DNA of 64,000 nt, from assembly GCA_008638375.1 (NCBI GenBank), contig CM018043.1, positions 57,603,510 to 57,667,509 of the forward strand, in the 5' to 3' direction. Of the stretch, positions 22,881 to 34,936 are shown in pieces. The notes under the pieces were generated by a model that had not been told where the DNA came from, ran no database searches, and saw nothing but the letters and a program-made list of their open reading frames with translations. Source of the DNA: Nyssa sinensis (Eukaryota; Streptophyta; Magnoliopsida; Cornales; Nyssaceae). Positions within the stretch are counted from its first letter, which is position 1, and each line of letters starts with the position of its first letter. The position numbers and the translations under genes were made by a program.

Positions 22881-24595
22881 TTTATAGACAGGGCTGAAGA
22901 CCCTTGATAACAAAAAATGGTGGTGTTCAACAAAAGAGCCTTTACATTCTGAAACGGGAACTCTACAGGGTTGTTGTTTTCGGTTTATTGTTTTTGTTAT
23001 TAATTTTTTGAAAACTAAAACAAAAACTCGTTTGAAAACTCTCATTCTTCTTTAGTAGTTTTGACCAAAACTCAACCAAAATTTTCTTGCTGTAAAGTCA
23101 TATTAATATTTGGCAAAATTAAAAAAAGAGGATTCTGAATTTTGAAAACATGGCCATTTAGAATTTTCAAATTCAAGAAAGTCGAAAATTGGAGATAATT
23201 CAGATTCAGATTGTTCTTTCAATTTGAATTCAGATTGATCTCTCAAATTGACTTAAAAAAAAATTGACTTAAAAAACATGTTTTATGAACCATGGATTGA
23301 AATCTTGCTGGTACAAAAGAGGATAGGGCCACTTAATAACCATATTTCTTTTGTTCTCTCCCCTAAACCTGCATATTGCTCACATAAGAAACATGGTTTA
23401 ACAACTTTAGTTCTCATTTAATGACTCTAATGTCCACCATTTTTGCACTCTCTGAATATTTCTCTTTTCTTATACTGGTTGTAGTTGAGTACTGGGGCAG
23501 TATGTGTTGCATTGATATTGAACTAGCCAGTCCCCTTACATAGATTTCATTATGCTCCTGATGACGCGTGTTTAGGTCCTTGAGGACTGTTTGGCACCTT
23601 TCGCATTTTGAAAACTTGCATTTATTAGACATGTTTTCTTCAGAATTTCTATCCTAATTTTTTACTTTTGATATGGAAGATATTTTTTTACAACCAAATG
23701 GGGCCTAAGCTGCTTGTTCTTTCCTTTTTCTTGCTAAACTGCTATGTTTGTTGTTTGTGTGTGTGTGTGTGTTTGTTTTTGTTATTTTAGTTCACCTTAG
23801 ATGATGGTGCTTTTGGTATGGACCTCTACCTGTTCATCGATAAGTAAAAAATTTAGTACATAGGGATGCCCAAAATGGCTGAACTACTATGCTTAACATC
23901 GTTCAGTGATTTAAATTCAGTTTCAGTGTGATGTCTGATCTTGTTCTAGATCATTATTCAATTTCATGCCATGTCTGACCATGTTCTAAATCGGAATATA
24001 AAACCTTTCGTTTTGTTATGTTTTAAGGCCTTTTTAAGTTTGATTGATTCCTTGTTCTAGTGGTAAGTTTGATTAATTCCTTGTTCTTGTGGTTATTTGG
24101 ACACTTGAACTTGCATTTTGTAGTCAGCTGTTTGCTAACCACATTGAAACAAAGAGGGGTTCATTTTCCAATTTCTACAGCATTTGCATCCATAAATTAT
24201 TTCTTGTGAAATCAGAGTGGTCCCACAGCACCTAACCTTTGTTGCGAGTACTTGTTTGCTATTGGCTGGTAATTTCCAATTCGTGTACTCCCTTTCTAGT
24301 GACTCGGAGAGCTAATATGATAAATTCACTTCAAAGGGAGGGAAGCTAGGTATCCCATGTTGGTTATGGGCCTATGTTTCACCTATAAAATGGTAAAATA
24401 TGGAATTGTTGAAGGGTCTGTAAGAGACAAATTCCCTTCATTGTTTGCTATTGCCTCAAATAAGGAGGCATTGGTGGCAGATTATGTGGAGTATGTTGGG
24501 GGGGTGAGTTAGTCTGGATTTAATGAACTTATTGTGCTTCTTTTGTTTACTAAAGAACTTTTTGTACTTATCCAATATATTTCTCTTAGTCACAC

Positions 24596-26186
24596 ATGGA
24601 TCAACGAAGAGAATTACCTGATCCAGGCCCTAGCGATCCATCAGTGTTATACTTACAGCATCAGCATCGCTCGACCGCTATTTGGGAGGGCCGTGAGTTA
24701 CGCCCATTGCATTGTCGTCGCATTGAGGCATCATTACGTAGAGTAGTAGGTGAGTTAGACACATGGGTGCTGCGATGTTTAATGAGGGCAGGGTTCTACG
24801 GGTTGTATCAGTTAGGCTTCATAGCACTAGATTGGAGCTTCATCACTACACTCGTCGAGCGGTGGAGAGTTGAGACGCATACATTCCATTTGCTTGTGGG
24901 TGAGATGAACATTACACTACAGGATGTTTTAGTATTACTCGAGTTGCCGGTTGATGGCGACGTGGTTACAAGTCGGTACGTACAGAGGCCTATTCCCGAG
25001 TGGCAGCAGTTGTGCCACGAATTGCTCGAGATTACTCCACCTCACACTGCTTTTGATGGATCACGTTTTAGGTTGAGTGCATTGACGCACCATTTATCTC
25101 AGCCAATCCCCGATGACGCTGACGATAGATTTATCGAGGCGTACAACAAAACATACATTATGGTTCAGCTAGGTGGGTGCCTTTTTGTAGATAAGTCATC
25201 TAGTAAGGTGAAGCTTATGTTTTTACCTCTACTCCGGGACCTTGACGAGGCGGGCAGGCTTAGTTGGGGTAGTGCAGCTTTAGCATGTTTATATCGTGAG
25301 CTTTGTCATGCCACTAGTTCCGAGGTAGCATCTATTGCTGGCCCACTCGTTCTTCTTCAGGTGCGAATTGGTAACATTATGTGTAACATTTTATATTCAA
25401 TGTTTATAAAATGAAATAAAGTTGTCATGCCATTTATGTTGTTATACTTTCTCCAGCTATGGGCTTGGGAGCGACTTCGTCATATTCGAGTAGAGCGTCG
25501 CGATATACATCCACGAGCACCATCCCCACCGATAGCTGCAGCCTTACCTCGTCCTCCCCTAGGATGCAGGTATATAGTATGTTGTCAATTATTATACTTT
25601 CTTTTGGTTGTATTCGATTACTTATTTTTGACACAAGTACAATTTAATTGAATATATAGTTTAGCTTACGTAAAATTTGTCAAGTATAGGTGGGATGTCC
25701 CTCACTACCATAAAGACACCCCTACCCACAGTCTACGACACTACCGAGACCAGCTAAATCAGATGAGGCCGGACCATGTATGTACATAATTATGTGATAT
25801 AACATGTATATCTCAATTGAATATAAAATAAATGGTATTAGTATTCAAACTGACAGCATGTATAACATAATGTAGATGATTTGGGAGCCATATATTGCAG
25901 ATGTCATGCAGTCATTGCCCGATTACGGCCTCGTGGTCAGGCGATTTAGGGAGCATGCGTGCCACTAATTTACTTTGTAGTTGTTGAGTGGCACTTCCTA
26001 GATCGCGTATTATGGCAGTTTGGAGTAGTGCAAAGCATACCAGCTACGTGTGATTCTAGCCGAGAGCTACATGGTATGGACATACGAGGGAGGCATGGAT
26101 GTGATTGGTTAGATTGTCACAAGGGCATATATTGGCCATTGGGACCATCGTCTCGACCACCTCGTGATTGGGGATGGTTCAGATAG
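24596..26186 (+). pseudogene. Plant mobile domain (PMD) gene, MAIN-like, broken in last exon
   Basis: Encodes the plant aminotransferase-like/plant mobile domain known from MAIN/MAIL proteins and from transposons. Exons: 24596-25360 (MDQRRELPDPGPSDPSVLYL; later RWRVETHTFHLLVGEMNITL), 25457-25569 (LWAWERLRHIRV), 25690-25777 (RWDVPHYHKDTPTHSLRHYR) and 25876-26186 (IWEPYIADVMQSLPDYG). Introns have GT/AG ends and phases agree. In the last exon a 1-base deletion near 25930 shifts the frame and a TAG at about 25950 stands where a Trp codon is expected; the remainder (LIYFVVVEWHFLDRVLWQFG) is readable only in the shifted frame. The 3' end meets the transposase gene head-on. Confidence 0.85.
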
Positions 26187-27479
26187 AGCTAGTGATCAGT
26201 GTACCGATGCCTATATGTCCTGGTACACATATAGGGGCATTAACAGCTGCAAGGATCACGTTGTGTCTATTAGAAATCAAACAAATACCTTCCCTATCTC
26301 GGATGACATAATCCTTCAAATGCTCGAGGAACCAACTCCAACTATTGTAAGTCTCCTCATCAACGACGGCAAATGCAAGGGGAAACATCTGATTGTTTCC
26401 ATTTGCTCCCATTGCAATTAGCAACTTCCCTTTATATCTTCCATATAAGAATGTAGCATCTATACTAACAACTAGCCGACAATGGCTAAACCCTTCAATT
26501 GATGGTTTGAATGCCCAAAAAACTTTATGTAATATCACATCATCAGCTGAGGCAGTATGGAAGTCTGCCACTTCACAATTGTTCCATTCATTGTATTTTT
26601 TCAATGCGCCCATAAATTTTGGCAAGAAATTGTACGAGGGACTCCCGATCTCCAAAAACCCTTTCCACGGCTTTTTGTTTTGCCATTCCAAGCCCTCTTA
26701 TAAGAGACTTGGTAGTTAAACTTTTGCTGCACATAGTCTCTGATAACAGTTATTTTGAGAGATGGATCAACTTTTACAAGCCCTTAGATTTCAGCCCCAA
26801 TCAATATGGAATTCAACTGCTTGTGATCCCTGTTTAGACTCGGATATAAGCAAGTGTAAGGTCCTTGAAACTTTGTTATTTCAAACCACCTATGCTTCTT
26901 CCTCTTACAGGCACACATTCTCCATTAGCAACCACACTCATCATGCATTTTACATCGTAGAGACCATATACTTGAGCTTGTTTCCACAACCTCATATTGC
27001 TGGTGTGTTCTGATGGAATACATTTGTATAGCATTTCTCAATTGATCATTGTCAGCGAACAGTAGACCCTTTGCTAACTCATCCTTCATCGGGTCCCATA
27101 CATGGCCATGAAGTGAGGAGCTACTATCCAAGGTTTGATTAGGCAACTCTACAGTAGTGAAAAATGGTGACATAGACTCATACATTCGGGATTCCGCATG
27201 CATTCCATCAGAAGCTTGCCCTAGTACGGCTTTTTCATCTTCCTCATCATCTTCACCCAACTCATCCATCATCCTTTCTTCCTCCTCCTCCACCTCCTCG
27301 ACTGAGTTGTGTGAACTGAGATTTACGTCAACCCCTCTGCAAGCCCAGGACGAATCATCCGTCATAGCCACTTCTTGAATAACAGTTTCACGATTCGGTA
27401 TTGAATGCAACTGTTGTGTTCCATCATTATATGGTAAGTTTGACATATTTGATTGATGGGGTGGAAACTCCTCTATCAT
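26179..27479 (-). pseudogene. MuDR-family transposase, truncated
   Basis: The DDE transposase of the MULE. The N-terminal part (27479 to about 26925) has an acidic region and LLFADNDQLRNAIQMYSIRT, the plant MuDR domain, then CKMHDECGC. An in-frame TAA follows directly (about 26934) and another TAA lies near 26790. A frameshift near 26650-26690 leads into YNFLPKFMGALKKYNEW and the core: LVVSIDATFLYGRYKGKLLI holds the first catalytic Asp. The second, normally ISDRH, reads ISNRH (Asn). The frame ends soon after at 26179, so the C-terminal third with the catalytic Glu is missing. Confidence 0.88.
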
Positions 27480-30400
27480 CGGTATATCATGTGATTCATT
27501 TCCATAGTCTTGTGTTCCAAACGGCCCTAAAAAACTTCAGCAACCAGCCTTTAAAATCAGTCATAAAGTAGCTAAGACATTTCACCAAATAGCAACCTAA
27601 ATCCTCACCGAATAGCCCAAAAAAATCAGCCATAAAGCAGCCTAAAATTTTACAAAATAGCCCTTAAAATTAGTCATAAAGCAGCTAAAAATTTTACCAA
27701 ACAACACATTTTGATCCGAATAACCAAAACAATCTCCTCAACGATGTAGAGGGGGTTCTTTCTTTTTTTTTTCAAGACTCTTGACACTTATTTTCATCCA
27801 TATCCAATAGATAGATGAAACAATACTCCACTTATTACAACCAAATTCATTACTATAGCTAAAGCATTTATATGATACTTACATACATGAGTCTAATGCA
27901 AGTTCTATGTAAATTACTCAAAATCATTAGTCTAATTAATCTCTTTTACAATTGGAACTAACTTAGTATACACCAAGTCTATCATTAACAATCAACTGAC
28001 TACTTCAGATGATCACTCATGATCTTTAAAATTATATGTTTAAAGTTTCATTTCTTTTTAAAAAAACATGAAATTAGTTTGTTCTTTTTAACTGTAAATT
28101 GAGTTAAGCTTATCATTTTCAGATCCATGTTAGTGCGGTTGGTATGATAGTTAAGTTTCCTAAATATTTGAACTTATTTAATATGTAATCATGTGACATC
28201 ACATGGATATTCCAAGTAGTTCAAAGTCCCCTTCACCAAATTCAATTATTGCTAAGTGCTTTTTCTTTCCCTTGCAAGCAAGCTACGTGTATAACAAAAT
28301 AGCTACATTATGTAAAGATTTTGATGGAAATTTTTGGATTAGACTTTTTATAACGACGTCGTAATGTTTTTCTATTAGTATTTTGTCATATGTGATATGA
28401 TTTTTTTTTAAAATAAGACTTAATATATATGATAAAGTGTTATAAAAAATATACATTGTCACGTGGTATAACAAACCGACTGAAGAGTATCTCAAGACTT
28501 TGACACCTCTTTGATAAGTTGCATAAAATGAAATCTTTGCAACACTAGCATAAATACTACATAAAAATAATGAGATCACACGTCTTGTGATATTTGATAT
28601 ACTAATCAAACTTTTTTTACTTAATTCAACGTGAGATATCACACTTAATAAATACTACATAAAAATAATGCCTTTTGAAAAGATATTTTTTGAGAGTGAG
28701 AATTTTAAGAAATTTTTTTGAGAAGTGTTTTTAAGTAATTTCTTGGAATTTGAACAATTGTTTGGATAGTTTTTGAGAGTTTGAGTTTTAAGAAATATTT
28801 TGAGAAGTGTTTTTAAGTAATTTTTTGGAATTTGAACCATTGTTTGGATTGATTAATTTGAAAAAAGATAAAAAAATGTTTGGTTATGTTTTTAAAATAA
28901 GATTTTTAATTTCAAATTACAAGATATGTGTTTGAAATTAATTTTCTTTTAAAAAAATTTAGATTATCATATTAAAATACATTTTTATAATTTACATGAT
29001 CTTTATTTAGAAAGATCAACTGCTTTCCCAACGAATAAGACCGTTGACGGATTTAAGATTAATATCCTATTCGCTTGGGGTGAGTATTTATTTTTTAAAT
29101 ATATGAAATTTATATTTTTTATTATTTTATTATAATATTTTTTAAAAATAAAAACTGTCCCCCTTTATTTGTTTAGATTTTAAAAAATAAATTTTTAATT
29201 TTAAAACGTGGGATACGTTATTGACAAATTATTAATCTTAAATTTTTTTACTATTTTATAATTTAGATTATCATATCCAAATACATTTTCACAATTTTTA
29301 AAAAATCAATATTTTGAAACAAATTATATCTAAATTACATTTTCACAATTTTTAATATTCTTAAAAAATGTGATCGGAATTTAATACATTTAATTAAATA
29401 TGATATAAAAAATTTAATTTTATTCAAATTTAATAAAAATAACAAGATTTAACAAATTTGATTAATTAATATAACATATATTAATTATTAAATTATATAA
29501 TATCTTTTAAAATTAAAGTTATATATCATAAGTTTGGCATATTATAAAATAATATTTTATATGTATAATATAAATTATAATATAATTTTTTATAAATATA
29601 ATATATATTAATATCATTGTCAAATCAAATAAAATTTAATTTGATAATTAATTTATTGGAATTTAAACCATTGTTTGGATAAAATTTCTTGGAATTTGAA
29701 CTTTGTTTGAATTTAAAATGAAGTTTTGGATTTTGTTTTTTTGGTGGCTAAACAAACAAGTTTTTGAAAATTTGTTTTTGAATTTATAACCAAACAAACC
29801 CCTCCTTAGCTCGTTTCTCTTGTGTAACACCTAATGGACAAGTTAGTAGGTCAGTGGGTAACTCATGCTTCTAGGTTAAAGACACTTACTCTCAATTCGG
29901 ATAAATTGTTGTATGAACTTGATTTATAGATCAAGTCAATCACAATCTATCTTCTGAATGAGTTACTAGTTTTGAGGGAATAAAAAATAAAAAATTATTT
30001 AATTAATAAATTATGATTGATTTGAATCATAAACTTAGTTTATGAATCCGATTCATTAAAAAATTACTCCTCAATTCAGTACCTTCTCTCTTGTTAGAAT
30101 TGGCAAATCCTCTTGGCCATGAATGCTTCTTAAATTGATTTCCTCTTTTATTGGGAGATGTTTCTCCTTGGCCAATTTCTGTCATGTGAAACACAGGAGA
30201 GAAAATGCAGCTCATTTGGAAGCTCATGCTTGAGCCTTGAAGGGTACAAACCCTTCCTCCCACAATTCAGTAGTACCTTCTCTCACAATTGGTCCCTCAA
30301 ATGTTTCTTACGCTTGTTTGGCAACGCACAATTAGGGGGGCTTTGGAATTAAAAGTAAGAGCAAACTAGTTAAAATTTTCAGCTCATTTGCTTAAAATTC

Positions 30401-30900
30401 CAACAAAAATTAATTTTAAACCCCAGTTTTATAGTGCTGAACAACAATATTAAACAACACCACCCAAGAAAAAAAAAATTATATCACTCCTCTTCATAAC
30501 CCCTCCAAAAAGAATAAAAAATAAAAATGAATATGATCTTAGTTGACTATGCTATACATCAAATCCAAGGTAAATTTAATACATTTATCAAATTTTAAAA
30601 GTAAAAGGATGGTACATGATCCGATGTGTAAAAAAATATTAGATATACGTAATCTTATTTTATAAATGAAAAAATTGTATTTACGATTCGAATATATTAC
30701 TTTTAGGTCAGAATGAAATAATTTTGTCATTGTGTTAAGGTAAAATACGATAAGATTGTTTCTACACTCAATTTTGATTATAAAATGATTAAAATATAGT
30801 TTTATATTACTTTTAGTTAACATTATTTTAATAAATTAAATGGCTAAAACAATATTTATTTAACCCATATTTTTATATTTTCAATATATCAAATGGCGAA
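27480..30900. other. MULE right interior, AT-rich, non-coding
   Basis: At 27534-27725 are imperfect tandem copies around GTCATAAAGCAGCTAAAA. A 23-bp direct repeat (ATAAATACTACATAAAAATA with ATG) occurs at about 28550 and 28647. At about 28683-28850 an 80-bp segment (GAGAAGTGTTTTTAAGTAAT) is duplicated in tandem, and part of it recurs at 29660-29740; this and GGTTTGTTTGG-like ends near 29795 suggest a MITE nested at about 28660-29810. No gene is recognisable. Confidence 0.45.
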
Positions 30901-30990
30901 GAGGGAGCTAATTAGTTTACTACTGATTCCTGAAGCACATGGACGTTTTATTTCTCACACGTTTTGACGGGTGGGTTACAAAGTGTGAAA

Positions 30991-31101
30991 TGGCTACATC
31001 GATAGCTCTCTCACTCTGCATTGTTAACAAACTTCCGTTATTGGTGGGTCATCATCCAAGAATATCTTCTTCTGGGGCAGTCTCTACATCTCATAGTTCA
31101 G
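30991..31101 (+). pseudogene. Possible captured exon with plastid transit-peptide character
   Basis: A short frame begins MATSIALSLCIVNKLPLLVG and continues HHPRISSSGAVSTSHSSG to a GT at 31102. It is rich in Ser, Ala and Leu and free of acidic residues, as expected for a chloroplast transit peptide. MULEs often capture such gene pieces. The downstream part cannot be found and no donor gene is recognised, so it could be chance. Confidence 0.3.
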
Positions 31102-31289
31102 GTTCTCTTTACTCTTTTTGGGTTTTCCATTTAAATTCGATACATACATATACATATATCTTATATATATGTATAAACACACACACACACACGCCCTCAG
31201 ATTTTAATCTTATTTCATGGGTTTTCTGGGTTTTTGATTTGAATCAGTTTTACATAACCCTTAAACCCTTGACATGACCTGAGTTTTCA

Positions 31290-31639
31290 TCAATCCAAAC
31301 CATTTTTTTCAGGGAAATGAAGAGAATTTGGCAAATTAGAGACGTACCTATTTTTTGACAGCAAAGGTCTCCCGAAAACAGGGGAACGTTCTCGGTTAGA
31401 GCACAGTCTTGTTAGGACTCCTCTTCTTCTCAATGATGGCTCTCTCTTCTTCGACGCTAGGGCTACTTCTCTCTCCTTAGACGCTAGGGCTTTTTCTCTC
31501 TTCTTCGTCGCTAAGCCGTCTTCTCTCTTCACTCTCTCTTCACAGTTTTTGTATCTGAAATAAAATGCCGATCTCTTTATATACTAAAACTAAAAGCGTC
31601 AAAGTATAACACACCTTTAAAATAAGAAAGACGGGTAAG
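31290..31639. repeat. MULE right subterminal region with short tandem repeats
   Basis: Repeats of TTCTTCGACGCTAGGGCT and variants at about 31447-31515 give a spurious minus-strand open frame. The region leads into the right inverted repeat. Confidence 0.55.
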
Positions 31640-31868
31640 AATCCTACGCCTTTAAAAGGCGTATTAATCTTAAACGCCTTTCAAAGGTGTATAAGATTAA
31701 GACGTCTTTTAAAGGCGTATGCAACTTGTGCGCTTTCGGCCAAAAAAATTACAAAAGTGTCTAAGATTTAGACGCTTTTCAAAAGGACATGGGTCTGGGA
31801 AATAAGTTGAAACATACCTTGGATCCGGGAAATAACTTTTATAATTACGTGGGTCGGGTCAAAAATTC
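31640..31868 (-). repeat. Right terminal inverted repeat of the MULE
   Basis: Counterpart of 20200-20420 on the opposite strand, ending GGGTCGGGTCAAAAATTC at 31868. It contains several short copies of ACGCCTTT/AAAGGCGT, a palindromic subterminal motif. Confidence 0.9.
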
Positions 31869-31877
31869 AAAAAATTC

Positions 31878-32035
31878 CCAAGCCGGACATAAATCACAAC
31901 GGCCGTGTTGAAAGTTGATAATAATTAATGTAGCACCGGCCGCTGTACCAGAAATGCTAAAATCAGTTAAGAGTGATAAAAATTTACAGTCAATACATAT
32001 ATTGCACGTGTGTGTATGGATGATATTAGTACATG

Positions 32036-32072
<37 letters not shown>

Positions 32073-32588
32073 ATTCTAAATTTTCATCATTTATAATTGA
32101 ATCATAACATTTCTCATAATTCTATAGATCATAAATACAAAAAGAGATGAAAACACGCCGGGACAAAATTGTTAAAAATTAAAAATAATATATAAAAAAT
32201 AATTTTAATTTTTAAAATTTAGGATATATTTAATAAAAATATGAAATATTATAATAAGACAATTTTTAAACTGTGATAAAAAAAAATTATATAAAAGAGA
32301 AATAAAAAATTCAATTTTAAAAATTTGGAGAAGTTTTATCTTGTATATGTTGTGTCAAATCAATTGGAAAATGAGCGTCATGCTCATCTTCTGTGATCGA
32401 AGTGAAACACAAGAGCTTGTTTGTTTTTCTATTTTTTGTAAATTATTTTTATTTTAAAAGTATATATATCATACTGATTTAATGGCATTATTGATTCATT
32501 AATACAGGGAAGAGACTCGTTTAAGTGGAAAAAAAAATATGTTTCAAATCTCCGTATTACGTGAGAGGTTTTTGAATTTAATCTTATA
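31878..32588. other. 5' flank of kinase copy A between MULE and Helitron
   Basis: Homologous to 2365-3466 (copy C) and 57404-58107 (copy B), with a TA run at 32041-32069 and the conserved CACGTG at 32005-32010. No gene. Confidence 0.75.
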
Positions 32589-32614
32589 TTTATATCTATA
32601 TCTATACTACCTAT

Positions 32615-33124
32615 AAATGTATGGATCCACTTACATATGTTCTTCTAAATTGTTTCACACTTTTACTTGACAAAAATGCCTTTTATTCCTTGTCCTTTCC
32701 TATTCCCACTCTCTTCTCTTTACTCTTTGCCCTTTCCTATTCCCACTCTCTTCACTTTACTCTTTGCCCTTTCCTATCCCCACTCTAACAATTCTCTTCC
32801 TTTATTTGGGCTTTGGATTGGTTGCATAGTAGAACAGAGTTTTTGTTGTATTTCTCATCATCATCACCATCATCATCATGCTATAAATGTATGGATCCAC
32901 TTACATGTTTTCTTCTAAATTGTTTTACACTTTTACTTGAAAAAAATGCCCTTTATTCCTTATCCTTTCCTATTCCCACTCTCTTCTCTTTACTCTTTGC
33001 CCTTTCCTATTCCCACTTTCTTCACTTTACTCTTTGCCCTTTCCTATCACCATTCTAACAATTCTCTTCATTTATTTGAGCTTTGGATTGGCTGCATAGT
33101 AGAATAGAGTTTTTGTTGTATTTC
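32615..33124 (+). repeat. Duplicated Helitron 5' segment with pyrimidine repeats
   Basis: TATAAATGTATGGATCCACT occurs at about 32615 and again at 32883, each followed by about 150 bp of TTTCCTATTCCCACTCTCTT-type repeats; the pyrimidine part recurs at 34215-34335 within the boron-transporter modules. Open frames across it are low-complexity artefacts. Confidence 0.7.
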
Positions 33125-34936
33125 TCATGTTGAGAAAGTTTGCATGGATGTGAGATTGCTGTGGCCTATTGTTCACTTTCCCTCCAATTGACACTGGTTG
33201 TCCTTCATATGGTCAAATAATTTGAATGAATCATAAGAAGCATTGTGGATGTGCTGTATTATTTTTTATTCTTTGAAGCGATGTATCTTATTTTCATTTT
33301 TTCTTGCATTCAACAATGGGAAGTATCAAATTTCCATTCAGAGGGATCACTAAAGACTTTAAACGAAGAAAATCCTGTTATAAGCAAGACTGGGTTGACT
33401 CGATTTGTTCAGGTACTAGGTATTTTGGCCTTTTTTCTTGATCTAAAGAAGAAAAAAAAGTGCGTTGTCGTGCAGCAGTTCGGTTGGAAACTTAGAATTT
33501 AATCTGAGTTAATCTATGTCAGGATTTTCGCTCCAACTACCTATATCTTCTTTGCTTCTGCACTTCCAATTATTGCATTTGGAGAACAACTTAGCAGAGA
33601 AACAGTTTGGAGAAGAGCTCTTCCAGTTTTATTTGTATTCAACACAATTGGCAAAATTAAAATTGCCCTTTATTTATTTCTCATGCTGAGAAAATTTGCA
33701 TGGATGTGGAATTGCTGTGGCCTATCATTCACTTTCCCTCCAATTGACACTGGTTGTCCTTCGTATGGTCAAATAATTTGAATGAATCATAAGAAGCATT
33801 GTGGATGTTCTGTATTATTTTTTATTCTTTGAAGCGATGTATCTGATTTTCATTTTTTCTTGCATTCAGTAATGGGAAGTATCAAATTTCCATTCAGAGG
33901 GATCACTGAAGACTTTAAACGAAGAAAATTCTGTTATAAGCAAGATTGGGTTGACTCGATTTGTTCAGGCACCAGGTATTTTGGCCTTTTTTCTTGATCT
34001 AGAGAAGAAAAAAAAGTGCGTTGTCGTGCAACAGTTCGGTTGGAAACTTAGAATTTAATCTGAGTTAATCTATGTCAGGATTTTGGCTCCAACTACCTAT
34101 ATCTTCTTTGCTTCTGCACTTCCAGTTATTGCATTTGGAGAACAACTTAGCAGAGAAACAGGTTGGAGAAGAGCTCTTCCGGTTTTATCTGTATTCAACA
34201 CAATTGGCAAAATTAAAAATGCCCTTTATTTCTTGTCCTTTCTTATTCCCACTCTCTTCTCTTTACTCTTTGCCGTTTCCTATTCCCACTCTCTTCACTT
34301 TACTCTTTGCCCTTTCCTATCCCAACTCTAACAATTCTCTTCCTTTATTTGGGCTTTGGATTGGCTGCATAGTAAAATAGAGTTTTTGTTGTATTTCTCA
34401 TGCTGAGAAAGTTTGCATGGATGTGGAATTGCTGTGGCCTATCATTCACTTTCCCTCCAATTGACACTGGTTGTCCTTCATATGGTCAAATAATTTGAAT
34501 GAATCATAAGAAACATTGTGAATGTTCTGTATTATTTTTTATTCTTTGAAGCGATGTATCTGATTTTCATTTTTTTCTTGCATTCAGTAATAGGGAAGTA
34601 TCAAATTTCCATTCAGAGGGATCACTTGAAGACTTTAAACGAAGAAAATCATGTTATAAGCAAGACTGGGTTGACTCAATTTGTTCAGGCACCAAGTATT
34701 TTGGCCTTTTTTCTTGATCTAGAGAAGAAAAAAAAAGTGCGTTGTCGTGCAACAGTTCGGTTGGAAACTTAGAATTTAATCTGAGTTAATCTATGTCAGG
34801 ATTTTGGCTCTAACTACCTATATCTTCTTTGCTTCTGCACTTCTAGTTATTGCATTTTGGATAACAACTTAGCAGAGAAACAGGTTAGGAGAAGAGCTCT
34901 TCCAGTTTTATCTGTATTCAACACAATTGGCAAAAT
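33125..34936 (+). repeat. Three tandem modules with boron-transporter exons 1-2
   Basis: Module borders at the recurring TCATG(T/C)TGAGAAA: 33125-33680, 33681-34397 and 34398 to about 34936. Each has an exon 1-like piece (GITKDFKRRKSCYKQDW; about 33331-33412, 33887-33968, 34607-34690) and an exon 2-like piece ([20 protein letters not shown]; about 33519-33602, 34076-34161, 34796-34884). Module 2 also has the pyrimidine repeat, which makes it longer. Confidence 0.88.

Larger units (their letters stand above)
20421..24595. other. MULE left interior, non-coding
   Basis: A long AT-rich stretch before the PMD gene, probably its promoter and leader. It holds a GC-rich piece with CCGTCGCT repeats (about 20475-20520), two direct copies of a roughly 200-bp segment (about 20844-21035 and 21141-21333), TA runs, a retroposon-tail insertion (21951-22008), a T/G homopolymer run (22142-22174), and a possible SINE (about 22770-22880). 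No protein-coding gene is recognisable. Confidence 0.6.
20200..31868. mobile_element. Mutator-like element (MULE) carrying a PMD gene
   Basis: An 11,669-bp DNA transposon. Its ends are inverted repeats of about 220 bp (20200-20420 and 31640-31868), imperfect but clear by eye. A 9-bp target duplication, AAAAAATT(T/C), flanks it (20191-20199 and 31869-31877). Copies B and C give the empty site, which fixes the borders. Inside are a plus-strand PMD gene and a minus-strand MuDR-type transposase, tail to tail. Both carry lesions, so the element can no longer move by itself. It landed about 340 bp upstream of the kinase copy A start codon. Confidence 0.93.

Noticed and set aside
24596..26186. PMD gene as a host phosphatase 7-like or MAIN gene
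   Set aside because: It lies inside the inverted repeats of a defined MULE and has lesions; there is no phosphatase domain.
28283..28840. Minus-strand frames rich in Lys, Asn and Leu
   Set aside because: AT-rich DNA with a tandem duplication; no recognisable domain.
31290..31532. 80-residue minus-strand frame with EREVALASKKRE-like repeats
   Set aside because: Translation of short tandem repeats in the MULE subterminal region.
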